A stretch of 64,000 nucleotides of DNA. Source: an uncultured Gammaproteobacteria bacterium. GTDB lineage: Bacteria > Pseudomonadota > Gammaproteobacteria > Nitrosococcales > Methylophagaceae. Below are positions 50,849 through 61,075 of the stretch, piece after piece; within the stretch, counting starts at the first letter, position 1; every line of letters begins with the position of its first letter. The DNA lies in NCBI GenBank assembly GCA_905479075.1, contig CAJQLA010000005.1:124001-188000 (forward strand), read 5' to 3'. The position numbers and the translations under genes were made by a program. The notes beneath the pieces are model-generated. The model was not told where the DNA came from, made no database searches, and saw only the letters and a program-made list of their open reading frames with translations.

Positions 50849-52564
50849 TTATTCGCCGTTGAGTCTTTTGCTTAATTCAGCGACAACATCACCGATTGCA
50901 AACTCATCACCTTCACCGTTTGCCCGGCATTTGTATTCAACCATACCACTATCTAGACCACGCTCACCTAGAATAAGTCTATGAGGAATACCAATTAAAT
51001 CCATATCTGCAAAAGCAACACCTGGCCTCAGACCACGATCATCAAACAAAATATCAACACCAGCATCACGTAATTGCAGATACATTTGCTCTGCTGCTTC
51101 ACGAAGACGTGCCGATTTATGCGCATTAATAGGCACTAGAACGACTTCGAAAGGGGCGATAGCTTTAGGCCAAATAATACCGCGGTCATCGTGGTTTTGT
51201 TCAATAGTTGCTGCGACTACACGTGATACGCCAATGCCATAACAACCCATGGTCATTATTTGTGATTTGCCTGATTCAGCCAATACATTGGCATTGAGTT
51301 TTTTACTGTAGTTATCTCCGAGCTGGAAGATATGACCTACTTCAATACCTCTAGCGATTTCTAATGTACCTTCACCATCGGGGCTTGGATCGCCTACAAC
51401 GACATTTCGGATATCGGCTACTTCGGGTTCAACTAAATCGCGTCCCCAATTAACACCTGTTAAATGTTGTTCATCTTTATTGGCACCACAGATAAAGTCA
51501 GCACAGTGGGCTGCACTTCTGTCAACGATGACAGGAATGTCCAAGCCAACAGGGCCGATAGAACCGATATTAGCGCCACAACTTTCAAGCACCTGTTCAG
51601 GCGTGATAAAGGTCAAAGGTGAAGCGACGGATTCGATTTTTTCAGCTTTTATTTCGTTTAATTCGTGATCGCCTCGTAACACTAAGGCGATTACAGAACC
51701 TTCCTCTGAACCTTCCACTAACAATGTTTTCAAACACTGCTCAGCTTTGACATTAAGAAAGTCCGAGAGCTGTTCAATAGTATGTTGTTTTGGTGTGTCG
51801 ACTACAGTCATTTCTGCTGAAGCAGCAGATCTGTCACCTGTCGGAGCGACGGCTTCTGCTAATTCAACATTGGCGGCATAGTCACTTTGATCACTAAAAG
51901 CGATGGCATCTTCGCCGGAACTGGCTAATACATGAAATTCATGTGAGGCATTTCCGCCAATACTACCTGTGTCTGCGATAACGGGTCTAAAGTCTAAGCC
52001 GATACGCTCAAAAATACGTGAGTAAGCGGCATACATATCATCGTAAGTCTGTTGTAAAGAATCCTGATCTAGATGAAAGGAATAAGCATCTTTCATTAGA
52101 AATTCACGTGCGCGCATCAAGCCAAAGCGAGGGCGAATTTCATCACGGAACTTAGTCTGAACTTGGTAAAAATTGATAGGTAATTGCTTGTAACTACGGA
52201 TTTCTTGTCTGACCAGGTCGGTAATCACTTCTTCATGGGTTGGGCCATAACAAAACTCGCGGTTATGCCGATCATTAATGCGAAGCAATTCAGGGCCATA
52301 CTTATCCCAGCGCTGGCTTTCATGCCATAACTCTGCTGGCTGAATTGAAGGCATCAATAATTCTTGTGCGCCTGCATTATCCATTTCTTCACGGACAATG
52401 GCTTCTGTTTTGCGTAAAACCCTTAAGCCCATAGGCAACCATGTATAAAGGCCAGAGGCTAAACGGCGAATAAGGCCTGCACGCAGCATAAGCTGATGGC
52501 TGGCAATTTCAGCATCAGCAGGTGTTTCTTTAAGAGTAGAGATCAAGACTTGTGAAGTACGCAT
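50849..52564 (-). CDS. proS: Prolyl-tRNA synthetase (bacterial type, with editing domain)
   Basis: Charges tRNA-Pro. The 571-residue enzyme has the class II motifs (motif 1 near [21 protein letters not shown], motif 2 [25 protein letters not shown], motif 3 [17 protein letters not shown]), an INS/YbaK-like editing domain inserted between motifs 2 and 3 (about 230-400), and the anticodon-binding C-terminus. Length equals the E. coli enzyme (572). Confidence 0.98.
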   Translation of the reverse strand: MRTSQVLISTLKETPADAEIASHQLMLRAGLIRRLASGLYTWLPMGLRVLRKTEAIVREEMDNAGAQELLMPSIQPAELWHESQRWDKYGPELLRINDRHNREFCYGPTHEEVITDLVRQEIRSYKQLPINFYQVQTKFRDEIRPRFGLMRAREFLMKDAYSFHLDQDSLQQTYDDMYAAYSRIFERIGLDFRPVIADTGSIGGNASHEFHVLASSGEDAIAFSDQSDYAANVELAEAVAPTGDRSAASAEMTVVDTPKQHTIEQLSDFLNVKAEQCLKTLLVEGSEEGSVIALVLRGDHELNEIKAEKIESVASPLTFITPEQVLESCGANIGSIGPVGLDIPVIVDRSAAHCADFICGANKDEQHLTGVNWGRDLVEPEVADIRNVVVGDPSPDGEGTLEIARGIEVGHIFQLGDNYSKKLNANVLAESGKSQIMTMGCYGIGVSRVVAATIEQNHDDRGIIWPKAIAPFEVVLVPINAHKSARLREAAEQMYLQLRDAGVDILFDDRGLRPGVAFADMDLIGIPHRLILGERGLDSGMVEYKCRANGEGDEFAIGDVVAELSKRLNGE

Positions 52565-52647
52565 ATGCGAGGATGGATCCTATTGATAAATGTGTTAAAA
52601 AGGGTTTTTTATAAAGGTTGATGTGGTTACTAGGCTTGTAATGCTGG

Positions 52648-52980
52648 CTAAAATGTAGCGTGATTCCAACCCCAATCTTGGCGCGCTGAATCGGTCATAC
52701 CGATATAAATTCTATCGCCATTAATGCCGAGTTGCTGATTAATCATAGAACATAAGGCATCAGAAAATGCAGCACGTTCACTAGGCAGTCCGAGTGAACG
52801 GTAATCTAGAAATGCAGCTGGACCTTGTTCACCAGACATGGACATATTTTGTGATTGGACAGTCACCATCACATAAGTTTCAGGTTTTCCAGAAGCTTGA
52901 CTGACCGTTTGACTTGCCGCTTTGATTAAAGCTGCTTCATCATCAATTTGGCTGTTAGTAACTATATTTAGAAAAGGCAT
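52648..52980 (-). CDS. Tautomerase/MIF-like protein
   Basis: A 110-residue protein with MPFLNI at the start: Pro1 after Met removal is the catalytic base of the MIF/tautomerase superfamily. KPETYVMVTVQSQNMSMSG, PAAFLDYRSLG and INGDRIYIGMTDSARQDWGWN are the phenylpyruvate tautomerase/MIF pattern. The physiological reaction is unknown. It lies between proS and the DUF4124 gene, 13 bases from the latter. Confidence 0.88.
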   Translation of the reverse strand: MPFLNIVTNSQIDDEAALIKAASQTVSQASGKPETYVMVTVQSQNMSMSGEQGPAAFLDYRSLGLPSERAAFSDALCSMINQQLGINGDRIYIGMTDSARQDWGWNHATF

Positions 52981-52993
52981 ACGCTATTATCTC

Positions 52994-53455
52994 CTATTGG
53001 CAAAATTCTGTTAGGGCTTCTTGAAATCTTTTTATCATTTCTTGGCGGTCTTCTTCGGAAGGTCTTGTTACATTGCCTTCTGAATCCATAACGCGCCTGC
53101 CGGGGTTGTCTTGATATTGTTGTAAATTGTGTCGGGCTAATTTACATTTTTCAGCACTTTCTTCAGCTAACTGTGCTTGTTGTCGCTGTTCTGCCAGTTC
53201 TTGTTGTTGTTTTTTTTTGGCTTCTGCTTGTTGTTGTATCAGCGAGTCAATCTCTTTTTGCTGACTTTCTACATCAACTAAAGGTGGTTTGTCAGTCTCA
53301 ATAAGCTTAGCAGACTGACCAGCTGGCGGGGGTGATTGTGAATAATGTGTTTGACCTTGTGCATCAACCCATTTATAAACATCTGCATGGACAACGCCAG
53401 TCATCGACATAAATATAAGAGCAGAACAGCAATATCGTATGAATGAAGTCAACAT
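52994..53455 (-). CDS. DUF4124 domain periplasmic protein
   Basis: ATG 53455 has AAGGGA six bases upstream and begins a clean signal peptide (LTSFIRYCCSALIFMSMTGVVHA); the open frame extends to 53506 but those codons lack an SD and overlap the start of the divergent gene. The 153-residue product has DUF4124 (DVYKWVDAQGQTHYSQSPPPAGQSAKLI) followed by a long glutamine/lysine-rich coiled coil (QQKEIDSLIQQQAEAKKKQQ). DUF4124 proteins are common in gammaproteobacteria and uncharacterised. Confidence 0.85.
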   Translation of the reverse strand: MLTSFIRYCCSALIFMSMTGVVHADVYKWVDAQGQTHYSQSPPPAGQSAKLIETDKPPLVDVESQQKEIDSLIQQQAEAKKKQQQELAEQRQQAQLAEESAEKCKLARHNLQQYQDNPGRRVMDSEGNVTRPSEEDRQEMIKRFQEALTEFCQ

Positions 53456-53497
53456 ATACAATCCCTTAGTCAAATAGAATAATTTTACGCCAAAGTA

Positions 53498-54346
53498 ATG
53501 GAACATAAAATGTCTGATAGTTTAAGTCGCTTTGAAAAACACATTACGGTGACCAGCGAGACTAGCATAGCTATAGATATACTTGCATCTGAGTCTGGCT
53601 TATCTAAACAATTAGTTAAGCAATTAATGCAAAAAGGCGCAGTTTGGCAGACGGTCGGTAAAAAAACACAGCGCCTGCGTCGCGCTAAAAAAATAATAAG
53701 ACGCGGACATCAACTTCACCTCTATTATGATAAATTGGTGTTGGCTATGGTTGCGCCAGAACCTGTGCTCTTGGCAGATGAGAGCCATTATAGTGTTTGG
53801 AATAAGCCTTATGGCATGCTGTCGCAAGGATCAAAATGGGGAGATCATTGCACTATTACACGCTGGGCTGAACAACATTTAAAGCCTCAGCGTAATAGTT
53901 TTGTCGTTCATCGCTTAGATAGAGCCGCTAACGGCATTATTATTATTGCCCATACCAAATCAGCAGCAGCAGCATTGTCCGGGTTGTTTCAGCAGAGGCA
54001 GGTAGATAAACGATATCAAATATGGGTGGAAGGCGAGTTCGATAACAAGGCATCTACATCCAACCCAATAACCGTCAATAGCGATATAGATGAGCGTAAA
54101 GCTGTCAGTCATTTTAGTTTTGTTGAATATGATGCCGAATTGGACAGGACCTTACTTGATGTTCAGATTGAAACAGGGCGAAAACATCAGATCCGTAGGC
54201 ATAGTGCAGAATTGGGATTTCCTATTGTTGGCGATAGGCTGTATGGAGGTGATAAGCACACCGAAAACTTACAATTATCAGCTTATTACCTGTCTTTTTT
54301 ATGCCCTTTTTCAGGTCAAAAAAAAGAATTTGACCTTCTAGTCTAG
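53498..54346 (+). CDS. RluA-family pseudouridine synthase
   Basis: Isomerises uridine to pseudouridine in rRNA or tRNA. Residues about 10-80 form a small basic S4-like region (SKQLVKQLMQKGAVWQTVG); the catalytic domain follows, with the Asp in VVHRLDRAANGIII, KRYQIWVEG and ETGRKHQIRRHSAELGFPIVGDRLYG. It is 282 residues from ATG 53498; ATG 53510, with GGAA eight bases upstream, is also possible. Target site cannot be told (RluC-, RluD- or TruC-like). Confidence 0.9.
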   Translation: MEHKMSDSLSRFEKHITVTSETSIAIDILASESGLSKQLVKQLMQKGAVWQTVGKKTQRLRRAKKIIRRGHQLHLYYDKLVLAMVAPEPVLLADESHYSVWNKPYGMLSQGSKWGDHCTITRWAEQHLKPQRNSFVVHRLDRAANGIIIIAHTKSAAAALSGLFQQRQVDKRYQIWVEGEFDNKASTSNPITVNSDIDERKAVSHFSFVEYDAELDRTLLDVQIETGRKHQIRRHSAELGFPIVGDRLYGGDKHTENLQLSAYYLSFLCPFSGQKKEFDLLV

Positions 54347-54407
54347 ATTGACATTTTGTGGCTGACGGGAGTAACTTGTTCATAAAGATATTGCTAGGAG
54401 GACAACC

Positions 54408-54608
54408 ATGTCAGACTCAAATCATAAGGCAATGAGTGAAGAAGGCCATTGGCATCATACAGGGAACGAGGACAGACGCGAACAAGAAAGGCGCGTAGCT
54501 CATGATAGACGTGAGATGATCAGGTTCGAGCTCGAGAAGGAAGATCGTCGCAAGGGTAAAGATAGAAGAGGCCAAGCCACTTCATGGGGAACAGATAGAC
54601 CTGTTTGA
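54408..54608 (+). CDS. Small charged protein with repeated DRR/ERR motifs, unknown function
   Basis: A 66-residue, strongly charged protein with a textbook ribosome binding site (AGGAGGA, five bases before ATG). It has a His/Glu N-terminus and then repeats of the acidic-Arg-Arg unit: EDRREQERR, HDRREM, EDRRKGKDRR, with spacing close to one helical turn or two. No signal, membrane helix or enzyme motif. Probably helical; binding of nucleic acid or partner proteins is conceivable but not shown. No gene of the same transcript follows. Confidence 0.7.
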   Translation: MSDSNHKAMSEEGHWHHTGNEDRREQERRVAHDRREMIRFELEKEDRRKGKDRRGQATSWGTDRPV

Positions 54609-54644
54609 TCTTTTTAGCGACGGAGATGACCTTCCTTTTTTACC

Positions 54645-56432
54645 TTAATAACCTAAATAACGAGCACCCTGATAAAAAGCGGTGCTGATACTCCATGCCA
54701 TTGTCAGCGGCCATACTAAAGATAGCGTGGTGAACCAAGCTGATTTTGCCTCCGCGCGTAATGTGGCGATAGTCGATAGACAAGGCGTATAAATCAAAGT
54801 AAACAACATAAAACTGTAGGCTTGTACCCAGTCTATTTGTTGGGCAATACCTTGCATTAAGGCGCTTCCTTCAAGCCCATAAATAACAGCCAGTGCTCCA
54901 ATTACAATTTCTTTTGCGACAAAACCAAAAATGAGTGCAATGGTAAGTTCGGGGTTAATCCCTGCTGGCGATAGTACAGGGGACATAAAGTCGCCGATCA
55001 TGCCAGACCAGCTCGCTGAACTGGCGGGTTCAACACCAAAAGGCATATTCGTTAAGATCCAAACCATTATTACGCCAAGTGTAATAAATTTAGTAGCGCG
55101 CTTTAGAAAATGGCTGATTTCATGCCAACCACGCAGAAACATTTGACGGACTGTTGGCAAACGGTAGGGCGGTAATTCAAGAGCAAAAGGTTCTTGACTG
55201 TTAAAGCGTCCTTTAAAAATGAGTGCGGTCAGGATGACAATCACAAATGTCATTAGATAAAGACTGAATAAGACGATAGGCGCTTGTTGAGGTGTGAACA
55301 AGGCAGTTGTCATAAATACAAAGACTTGAAGCCGAGCACTACACAGTGAAAAAGGGATCACCAGCATAGTGAGAAGACGCAAACCACGGCTTCGCATTGT
55401 TCTCGTGCCCATTAATGCAGGCACATTACAACCAAAACCCATTAGCAACATCACAAAACTACGTCCGTCTAGGCCCATTTTGCTCATCAATGCATCCATT
55501 AAAAAGGCAGCACGGGACAAATAGCCACTGTCTTCGACAATAGCCATAAATAAGAAGAACACTACAATAATGGGAACAAATGAGGCGACGGTTGCTACGC
55601 CATCATAAACACCACCAATTAAGAAACCATTTAATAATGGCGGAGCATTAGCCAGCAAGGGAACTAAAGCGATGTCTCGGAAGGATTCAAACAACCATGC
55701 CATAGCATCTTGTAATGGCCCCCCAATAGTGTAAACACCCTGGAACATCAAGAACATAAAGCCAAAGAATAGTGGGAGTCCTAGCAGGGGATGTAGGGTA
55801 ATTTTATCTATTTTTTCAGTTAGAGAATGACCGATTTGAGTCGGGAAATCGACACTATGTTTTACCAGATCTTCTAGTTGGGTTTCCATTTCTTGATCAA
55901 GGGCAAAGTCTTCTCGTAATTCCTGGGCTGGTGTCGCATGACTTGTCTTTAATGCAGATTCAATCTTTTTGTAAGCATCAGCATAACCTTGGCCGTATTT
56001 TGCACTGATTAAGCACGTAGGAAAACCAATTTCATGACCGAGTTGTTCGGTATTAATGGTGATGCCAGATTGTTTAGCTTCATCGGCCATATTTAGAATT
56101 AATACTGCAGGCAAATTAAGCGTTTTAATTTGTAGGGCAAGGCTTAATTGGCGATCTATTTGTGAGGCGTTAGCAACGATTAATACAAGATCGACAGTAT
56201 TATTGGCTAGGAAATGACGAACAACTTGCTCATCGTCTGAAAAACCGTGTAAATCATAAATACCGGGTAGGTCGACAAGCTCTACTATATCGCCAGCAAG
56301 TAACAGTTTTGAACTTAATAAATCGACAGTGACACCTGGCCAATTAGCCACTTTGGCACTCGCGCCACTCATTCTATTAAATAGTGTTGATTTCCCAGCA
56401 TTTGGCATGCCGATTAGGGCGATGCGTTTCAC
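54645..56432 (-). CDS. feoB: Ferrous iron transport protein B (compact form)
   Basis: Inner-membrane Fe2+ transporter with a cytosolic G-protein domain. The 595 residues show G1 GMPNAGKSTLFNRM, G2 region WPGVTVD, G3 DLPGIYDLHG and the G4-like LNMAD, then the membrane core with FGCNVPALMGTRTMRSRG (gate 1) and FSLCSARLQVFV (gate 2). At 595 residues it is nearly 180 shorter than E. coli FeoB (773) but carries all the core motifs. It overlaps feoA by four bases; no feoC follows. Confidence 0.96.
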   Translation of the reverse strand: MKRIALIGMPNAGKSTLFNRMSGASAKVANWPGVTVDLLSSKLLLAGDIVELVDLPGIYDLHGFSDDEQVVRHFLANNTVDLVLIVANASQIDRQLSLALQIKTLNLPAVLILNMADEAKQSGITINTEQLGHEIGFPTCLISAKYGQGYADAYKKIESALKTSHATPAQELREDFALDQEMETQLEDLVKHSVDFPTQIGHSLTEKIDKITLHPLLGLPLFFGFMFLMFQGVYTIGGPLQDAMAWLFESFRDIALVPLLANAPPLLNGFLIGGVYDGVATVASFVPIIVVFFLFMAIVEDSGYLSRAAFLMDALMSKMGLDGRSFVMLLMGFGCNVPALMGTRTMRSRGLRLLTMLVIPFSLCSARLQVFVFMTTALFTPQQAPIVLFSLYLMTFVIVILTALIFKGRFNSQEPFALELPPYRLPTVRQMFLRGWHEISHFLKRATKFITLGVIMVWILTNMPFGVEPASSASWSGMIGDFMSPVLSPAGINPELTIALIFGFVAKEIVIGALAVIYGLEGSALMQGIAQQIDWVQAYSFMLFTLIYTPCLSTIATLRAEAKSAWFTTLSLVWPLTMAWSISTAFYQGARYLGY

Positions 56433-56662
56433 ATTAGCACCTCGATATTATTAGCGTCTTGGCGGCGTAACATGATATCGGTACTACCAACACGGACTTG
56501 TAATGGTCCATTGAAAGGCGCACTTCTCACTATTTCGAATGATTTACCTATTCGAAGGCCTAAAGCATTGAGTCTGAACTGAAATCCTGTATCGACATGC
56601 AATGCTTGTATAGTGGCTGATTGGCCTACCTGCACCGCGGAGAGAGCTTGTAACGTTTTCAT
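56429..56662 (-). CDS. feoA: Ferrous iron transport protein A
   Basis: Small SH3-like cytosolic partner of FeoB. The 77 residues have LSAVQVGQSATIQAL, LNALGLRIGKSFEIVR and GPLQVRVGSTDIMLRRQDANNIEV, the FeoA pattern. It is the first gene of a Fur-controlled feoAB pair. Its TGA overlaps the feoB ATG. Confidence 0.96.
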   Translation of the reverse strand: MKTLQALSAVQVGQSATIQALHVDTGFQFRLNALGLRIGKSFEIVRSAPFNGPLQVRVGSTDIMLRRQDANNIEVLM

Positions 56663-56681
56663 TATTTACCCGTAATCTAAA

Positions 56682-56721
56682 TGATAATGATTATCATATA
56701 GTTCTCTATCAAATAGTACAA
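56682..56721 (-). promoter_or_regulatory. Fur-box-covered feoAB promoter
   Basis: TGATAATgATTATCA at 56682-56696 is a perfect 7-1-7 inverted repeat, the Fur-box core. On the minus strand TTGTAC (56721-56716) and TATGAT (56698-56693) are 17 bases apart, and the -10 overlaps the Fur box. Fe2+-Fur binding would block feoAB transcription when iron is plentiful. Confidence 0.92.
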
Positions 56722-56725
56722 CAAT

Positions 56726-58036
56726 TTATACAGATTTAAATTTGAAAATTAGGGGTAAATAGCACGCTTGGCTGATACCTCTAGCAGCAAGAAAAATAAG
56801 TAATGCTATCCAGAGGCCATCATTACCCATATCTTGTAAAAAATACCAAGCAGGTAAATAGCATATGAATGTTGAAAACAGCATGGTATTACGCATTTCA
56901 CGACTTCGCGTTGCGCCGATAAAGAGACCATCAAACAAATAACTCCAAAAGCCAATAAGTGGTGCGATAGCCAGCCAGGTTAGGTGTTGGTTAGCAATAT
57001 TGATGACGTCTGGGATACTAGTGAGAAGTGTGATGATATGACGACCAAAAAGTTGATAACTTAGGCTAAATACTATGGCCATACTTAAAGACAAAATTCC
57101 AGTAATGAAAACCACACGATAAAGCTGTTGATGATTTTTTCGTCCAATGGCTTTCCCACTGAGGACCTCTGTGGCGTTTGCAAACCCATCGAGTACAAAA
57201 GCCATAAAAGTAATGAAATTGAGTAACACTGAATTAGCTGCAAGTACATTATCGCCGTACTTTGCACTTTGGATAGTGAAAAATGCGAAGCTAAAAATTA
57301 AACACAAAGTGCGAAGAAAAATATTACCGTGAAGTGTCAGTACTTCATAAGGTTGTTTTTTATTGAAACTATCGAGCGTGCTTTTAAAACTAATAAGTTC
57401 AATGCCTCTTTTATGCAACATAAAGAGGCCAAGTAGCAATCCACTGTATTCAGCGATAACAGATGCTAAAGCTACACCGTTAACATCCATGCCTAAGAAA
57501 TTAACGAACAAGATATCGAGAATAATATTGGTGATGTTGACAGTAAGTACTAAGTATAAGGTTGATTTAGTTGCCTCATTACCTATCAACCAACCCCAGA
57601 TGACATAATTGACAAGAATTGCTGGCGTACTCCAGATACGGATGTCAAAGTATTGTCTAGCACTTGTTTTTACCAGCTCACTGCTGTCGATATAATGAAA
57701 AGCAATTTGGCTAATAGCTTGCTGGAATAGCAATATAAACAAGGCTATTAGGAGAGCAAAATAAATAGCTTGTAATAATATTTGTTGGCTTTGTGAAGAA
57801 TCTTGATTACCAAAAGCTTGTGCTGTTAGACCCGTCGTAGCCATGCGTAAAAAACCGAATCCCCAAAAAAGGAAGCTGAAGATTAAAGTCCCAATAGCCA
57901 CAGCACCCAGATAATGGGCTGAATCCAAATGACCAACAACAGCTGTATCAACCATGCCCAGAATAGGGATAGAGATATTTGCCATTATCATTGGCATTGC
58001 TAATTTCCATACGTAATGATGGGTTACAGCAGTCAT
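56726..58036 (-). CDS. MATE-family multidrug/organic cation exporter (DinF-like)
   Basis: A 436-residue 12-helix exporter with both MATE halves: PMIMANISIPILGMVDTAVVGHL at the start of the first and, in the second, the FVLDGFANATEVLSGKAIGRKNHQQLY stretch that marks the DinF subgroup. Substrates are usually drugs or organic cations exchanged for Na+ or H+. It is transcribed in the same direction as hppA, beyond that gene's terminator. Confidence 0.88.
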   Translation of the reverse strand: MTAVTHHYVWKLAMPMIMANISIPILGMVDTAVVGHLDSAHYLGAVAIGTLIFSFLFWGFGFLRMATTGLTAQAFGNQDSSQSQQILLQAIYFALLIALFILLFQQAISQIAFHYIDSSELVKTSARQYFDIRIWSTPAILVNYVIWGWLIGNEATKSTLYLVLTVNITNIILDILFVNFLGMDVNGVALASVIAEYSGLLLGLFMLHKRGIELISFKSTLDSFNKKQPYEVLTLHGNIFLRTLCLIFSFAFFTIQSAKYGDNVLAANSVLLNFITFMAFVLDGFANATEVLSGKAIGRKNHQQLYRVVFITGILSLSMAIVFSLSYQLFGRHIITLLTSIPDVINIANQHLTWLAIAPLIGFWSYLFDGLFIGATRSREMRNTMLFSTFICYLPAWYFLQDMGNDGLWIALLIFLAARGISQACYLPLIFKFKSV

Positions 58037-58051
58037 TGGTTTTCCAAAAGA

Positions 58052-58079
58052 AAAGCCACCTGATAAAACAGGTGGCTTT
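58052..58079 (-). terminator. Rho-independent terminator of hppA
   Basis: AAAGCCACCTG and CAGGTGGCTTT form an 11-bp stem with a six-base loop; on the minus strand the stem is followed by TTTTCTTTT. It separates hppA from the MATE gene. Confidence 0.88.
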
Positions 58080-58102
58080 GATAGGTTAAAAGGGAGTTGA
58101 AT

Positions 58103-60115
58103 TTAAACTAATAATGGTGCTATGACCAAACTTACGATAGCCATAACATTAATCAAAATGTTCATAGATGGACCAGAGGTGTCTTTAAGTGGATCACCGA
58201 CTGTGTCACCGACAACAGCTGCAGTGTGAACATCAGAGCCTTTACCACCTAGATTACCTTTTTCGACATGTTTTTTAGCATTGTCCCAAGCCCCACCAGC
58301 ATTCGCCATCATCAGGGCCATCATAACGCCTGTGATAAGAGCACCACCCAGCATACCACCTAGTGCTTCAGGCCCTAGGATAAAGCCGACAAATACCGGA
58401 GCTAAAACAGCTAATGTTCCTGGCATTATCATTTTGTTTAATGCTGCTTTTGTTGCAATATCAACACATCGAGCGGTATCAGGTTTTGCTGTACCTTCCA
58501 GCAAACCTGGGATATCTCGAAATTGTCGACGTATTTCATGAATCATATCAAAGGCAGCATCACCTACCGCTTTCATGGTCATTGAGCTCACTAGAAACGG
58601 GAATATACCACCTAAAAACATACCGACTAAAACGATAGGATTATTGATTAATAACTGAAACTCACTATTGCCAAGACTGATAGTTTCAATAAAGGCGCTA
58701 ATTAATGCCAGTGCAGCCAATGCAGCTGCTCCAATCGCAAAGCCTTTACCAATGGCTGCAGTAGTGTTACCTAACTCATCAAGGGAATCAGTGATCTCAC
58801 GTGTTTCAGCACCCATTTCAGCCATCTCAGCGATACCGCCCGCATTATCTGCAACAGGGCCATAGGCATCTATTGCCATAGTAATACCCACGGTTGCCAA
58901 CATACCTACAGCAGCAATACCAACACCATAGAGTCCAGCAAAATGACTGGAAATAAAGATGATTGCAGCAATGGTAATAACGGGAATAGCAACAGATTGC
59001 ATTCCTAAAGCAAGTCCACTGATCATGACAGTAGCAGGGCCAGTTTCGCCATCTTTAGCCAGTTTTCTAACAGGCGGCCCACCTGTGTAATATTCAGTGA
59101 CGAGACCAATTATGATACCCCCCACCGAACCAACCAAAACTGCTGCCCATAAGCTAGCTGTTCCACCCATAATTAAAATAAGTATGAGTGATGCAACAAT
59201 AAATAAAACGGAAGAGCCCATCGTACCCATTCTTAAAGCGACATCTGGACTTTTAGTTGAAAATTCTTTAACGGCGAAAATACCGCCAATGGAACAAAGT
59301 AAGCCAAGCGATGCCAATGCAAGAGGCATAAACATTAAAGTTTGTTGGCTGTCAGCTAATGTCATTATTGACGCAGCTGTCATCGTTGAAGCGATTGCGA
59401 TACTGGCAATCATAGAACCACAATAAGATTCAAAAATATCTGAACCCATGCCTGCAACATCACCGACATTATCACCAACGTTATCAGCAATTACGCCAGG
59501 GTTTCGAGGATCATCTTCTGGAATGCCCGCTTCAACTTTACCCACTAAGTCAGCACCGACATCTGCACTTTTGGTGAAAATACCACCACCAACACGAGAG
59601 AAGAGTGCGACAGATGAAGCCCCCATACCAAAACCATGTATGACATGTGCAGTGTGTGGATCACCACCGAAAAGTAAATATAAAATTCCTAGACCTAATA
59701 GTCCCATTGCAGCAACAGTGAGACCCATAACAGAGCCACCAAAAAAAGCGACAGTTAATGCCTCTGAAGCCCCTTTATCATTGGCTGCAGTCGCTGTGCG
59801 AACATTAGCCTGCGTAGCCGCGTACATACCGATAAAGCCAGCGATACCAGATGAGATAGCACCTACGAAGAAAGCGAATGCTGTAGAAAAGCCAAGATCG
59901 CTTATCCAGATAGCCAAAAAGACGACAGCACAAAATATAGCTAGGCGGCTGTATTCAGCTTTCATGAAAACCATCGCACCTAAGTGTATTTGGTCCCCAA
60001 TTTCGATGACTTTACCTGAACCTGCTGGTACTTCCATGATTTTTTTATAGACTAGGTAGGCGCAATATAGCCCAAAAATACCTAGCAGGGCAGGAAAGAA
60101 ACTCAATACCGTCAT
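58103..60115 (-). CDS. hppA: Membrane-bound ion-pumping pyrophosphatase, K+-dependent type
   Basis: Hydrolyses pyrophosphate and uses the energy to pump H+ (or Na+) across the inner membrane. The 670-residue, 16-helix protein has the pyrophosphate-binding motifs [40 protein letters not shown] and [12 protein letters not shown], and [17 protein letters not shown] near the end. At the subtype-determining position it reads [10 protein letters not shown]: Ala where K+-independent enzymes have Lys, so it should need potassium. H+ against Na+ use cannot be read. A soluble pyrophosphatase gene (ppa) is only 1.2 kb away. Confidence 0.95.
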   Translation of the reverse strand: MTVLSFFPALLGIFGLYCAYLVYKKIMEVPAGSGKVIEIGDQIHLGAMVFMKAEYSRLAIFCAVVFLAIWISDLGFSTAFAFFVGAISSGIAGFIGMYAATQANVRTATAANDKGASEALTVAFFGGSVMGLTVAAMGLLGLGILYLLFGGDPHTAHVIHGFGMGASSVALFSRVGGGIFTKSADVGADLVGKVEAGIPEDDPRNPGVIADNVGDNVGDVAGMGSDIFESYCGSMIASIAIASTMTAASIMTLADSQQTLMFMPLALASLGLLCSIGGIFAVKEFSTKSPDVALRMGTMGSSVLFIVASLILILIMGGTASLWAAVLVGSVGGIIIGLVTEYYTGGPPVRKLAKDGETGPATVMISGLALGMQSVAIPVITIAAIIFISSHFAGLYGVGIAAVGMLATVGITMAIDAYGPVADNAGGIAEMAEMGAETREITDSLDELGNTTAAIGKGFAIGAAALAALALISAFIETISLGNSEFQLLINNPIVLVGMFLGGIFPFLVSSMTMKAVGDAAFDMIHEIRRQFRDIPGLLEGTAKPDTARCVDIATKAALNKMIMPGTLAVLAPVFVGFILGPEALGGMLGGALITGVMMALMMANAGGAWDNAKKHVEKGNLGGKGSDVHTAAVVGDTVGDPLKDTSGPSMNILINVMAIVSLVIAPLLV

Positions 60116-60250
60116 AAATATAACCTCGTATTAATTATCAAAAAAGTAACAAAGATCTAACATTTTTAACTGTTTACTATGACAAGCTAACAGTTCTTAT
60201 ACATCGTCTCACCGTGGTATGTAAAGTCGTGTTGCCAGTGTTGAAAAATC

Positions 60251-60260
60251 TGCTAAATTA
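60251..60260 (+). promoter_or_regulatory. Possible extended -10 before the TauE/SafE gene
   Basis: TGCTAAATT at 60251-60259: TG, one base, then TAAATT, nine bases before the ATG at 60269. No ribosome binding site intervenes. Weaker than the queA, bioA and pcnB cases. Confidence 0.3.
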
Positions 60261-60268
60261 ACAAGCAT

Positions 60269-61060
60269 ATGTTTGAGTTATTTGTTTTTGCTCTTATAGG
60301 TGTTTTTGCAGGTCTAAGCGCCGGACTACTTGGCTTGGGCGGTGGTCTTGTGACTGTACCAGCATTGCTTGTTGTCTTTTCTGTAATGGATATGCATTCG
60401 ACATATGCCATGCATATTGCGGTAACGACATCGCTTATGGCTATTATCTTTACTTCAATCTCATCAATGCTTGCGCATCATAAAAGACAAAATATTAATT
60501 GGCATTTAATAAAAATTTTATTGCCGGGCTTATGGCTTGGTGGGTTAATAGGCGCTTATTTTGCTACTTTATTGAGTAGTGAATTATTGCAAAGATGTTT
60601 TGCTGTCTACGCATTATTGATGTCGATACGATTATGGGTCCCTATGTCGATAAGCGGTATCTCAACAAGTTTGTTAAAATCGAACTATTTACTGACTTCT
60701 GGCAGCATTTTTGGCGCTATCTCGGCTTTGGTAGGTATGGGTGGCGGCACAATGGTTGTACCTTACCTTGTGATGGCAAGACTGCCAATTCAAAAAGCGA
60801 TTGGCACTTCGGCTGCCTGTGCATTTCCAATTTCAGTATCCGCTATCATTGGTTTTATGGTTTTCGGTCAGCAGATATCTATAGTTGGTGAGTGGCAAAC
60901 AGGTTTTATTGATTGGAAAGCAGTTCTAAGCGTGACAAGCACTAGCGTTTTATGTGCACCCTTAGGCGCTAAATTAGCTGCTGAATTGCCTATTGTGCGC
61001 TTAAGGCAGGTTTTTGCTGTTGTTTTGTTATTAGTATCGATTGATTTATTTTTTAGTTAA
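60269..61060 (+). CDS. TauE/SafE (TSUP) family permease
   Basis: 263 residues with eight hydrophobic helices in two similar halves: the first starts ALIGVFAGLSAGLLGLGGGLVTVPALL and the second SIFGAISALVGMGGGTMVVPYLV, the hallmark GLGGG repeats of the TSUP family. Members export sulfite, sulfoacetate or other anions, or import them; no neighbour settles the substrate. It lacks a ribosome binding site before its ATG. Rubredoxin follows after 15 bases. Confidence 0.88.
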   Translation: MFELFVFALIGVFAGLSAGLLGLGGGLVTVPALLVVFSVMDMHSTYAMHIAVTTSLMAIIFTSISSMLAHHKRQNINWHLIKILLPGLWLGGLIGAYFATLLSSELLQRCFAVYALLMSIRLWVPMSISGISTSLLKSNYLLTSGSIFGAISALVGMGGGTMVVPYLVMARLPIQKAIGTSAACAFPISVSAIIGFMVFGQQISIVGEWQTGFIDWKAVLSVTSTSVLCAPLGAKLAAELPIVRLRQVFAVVLLLVSIDLFFS

Positions 61061-61075
61061 CTGTGGGTGAAAGTA

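Noticed and set aside
54645-56432. FeoB as a truncated pseudogene because it is about 180 residues short
   Set aside because: All G-domain motifs and both membrane gate motifs are present, and the end is a normal stop. Compact FeoB proteins are common.
59448-60050. Long 200-codon open frame opposite hppA on the + strand
   Set aside because: It is the antisense shadow of the well-conserved pyrophosphatase gene. The translation is Pro/Ala/Ser-rich with no recognisable domain.
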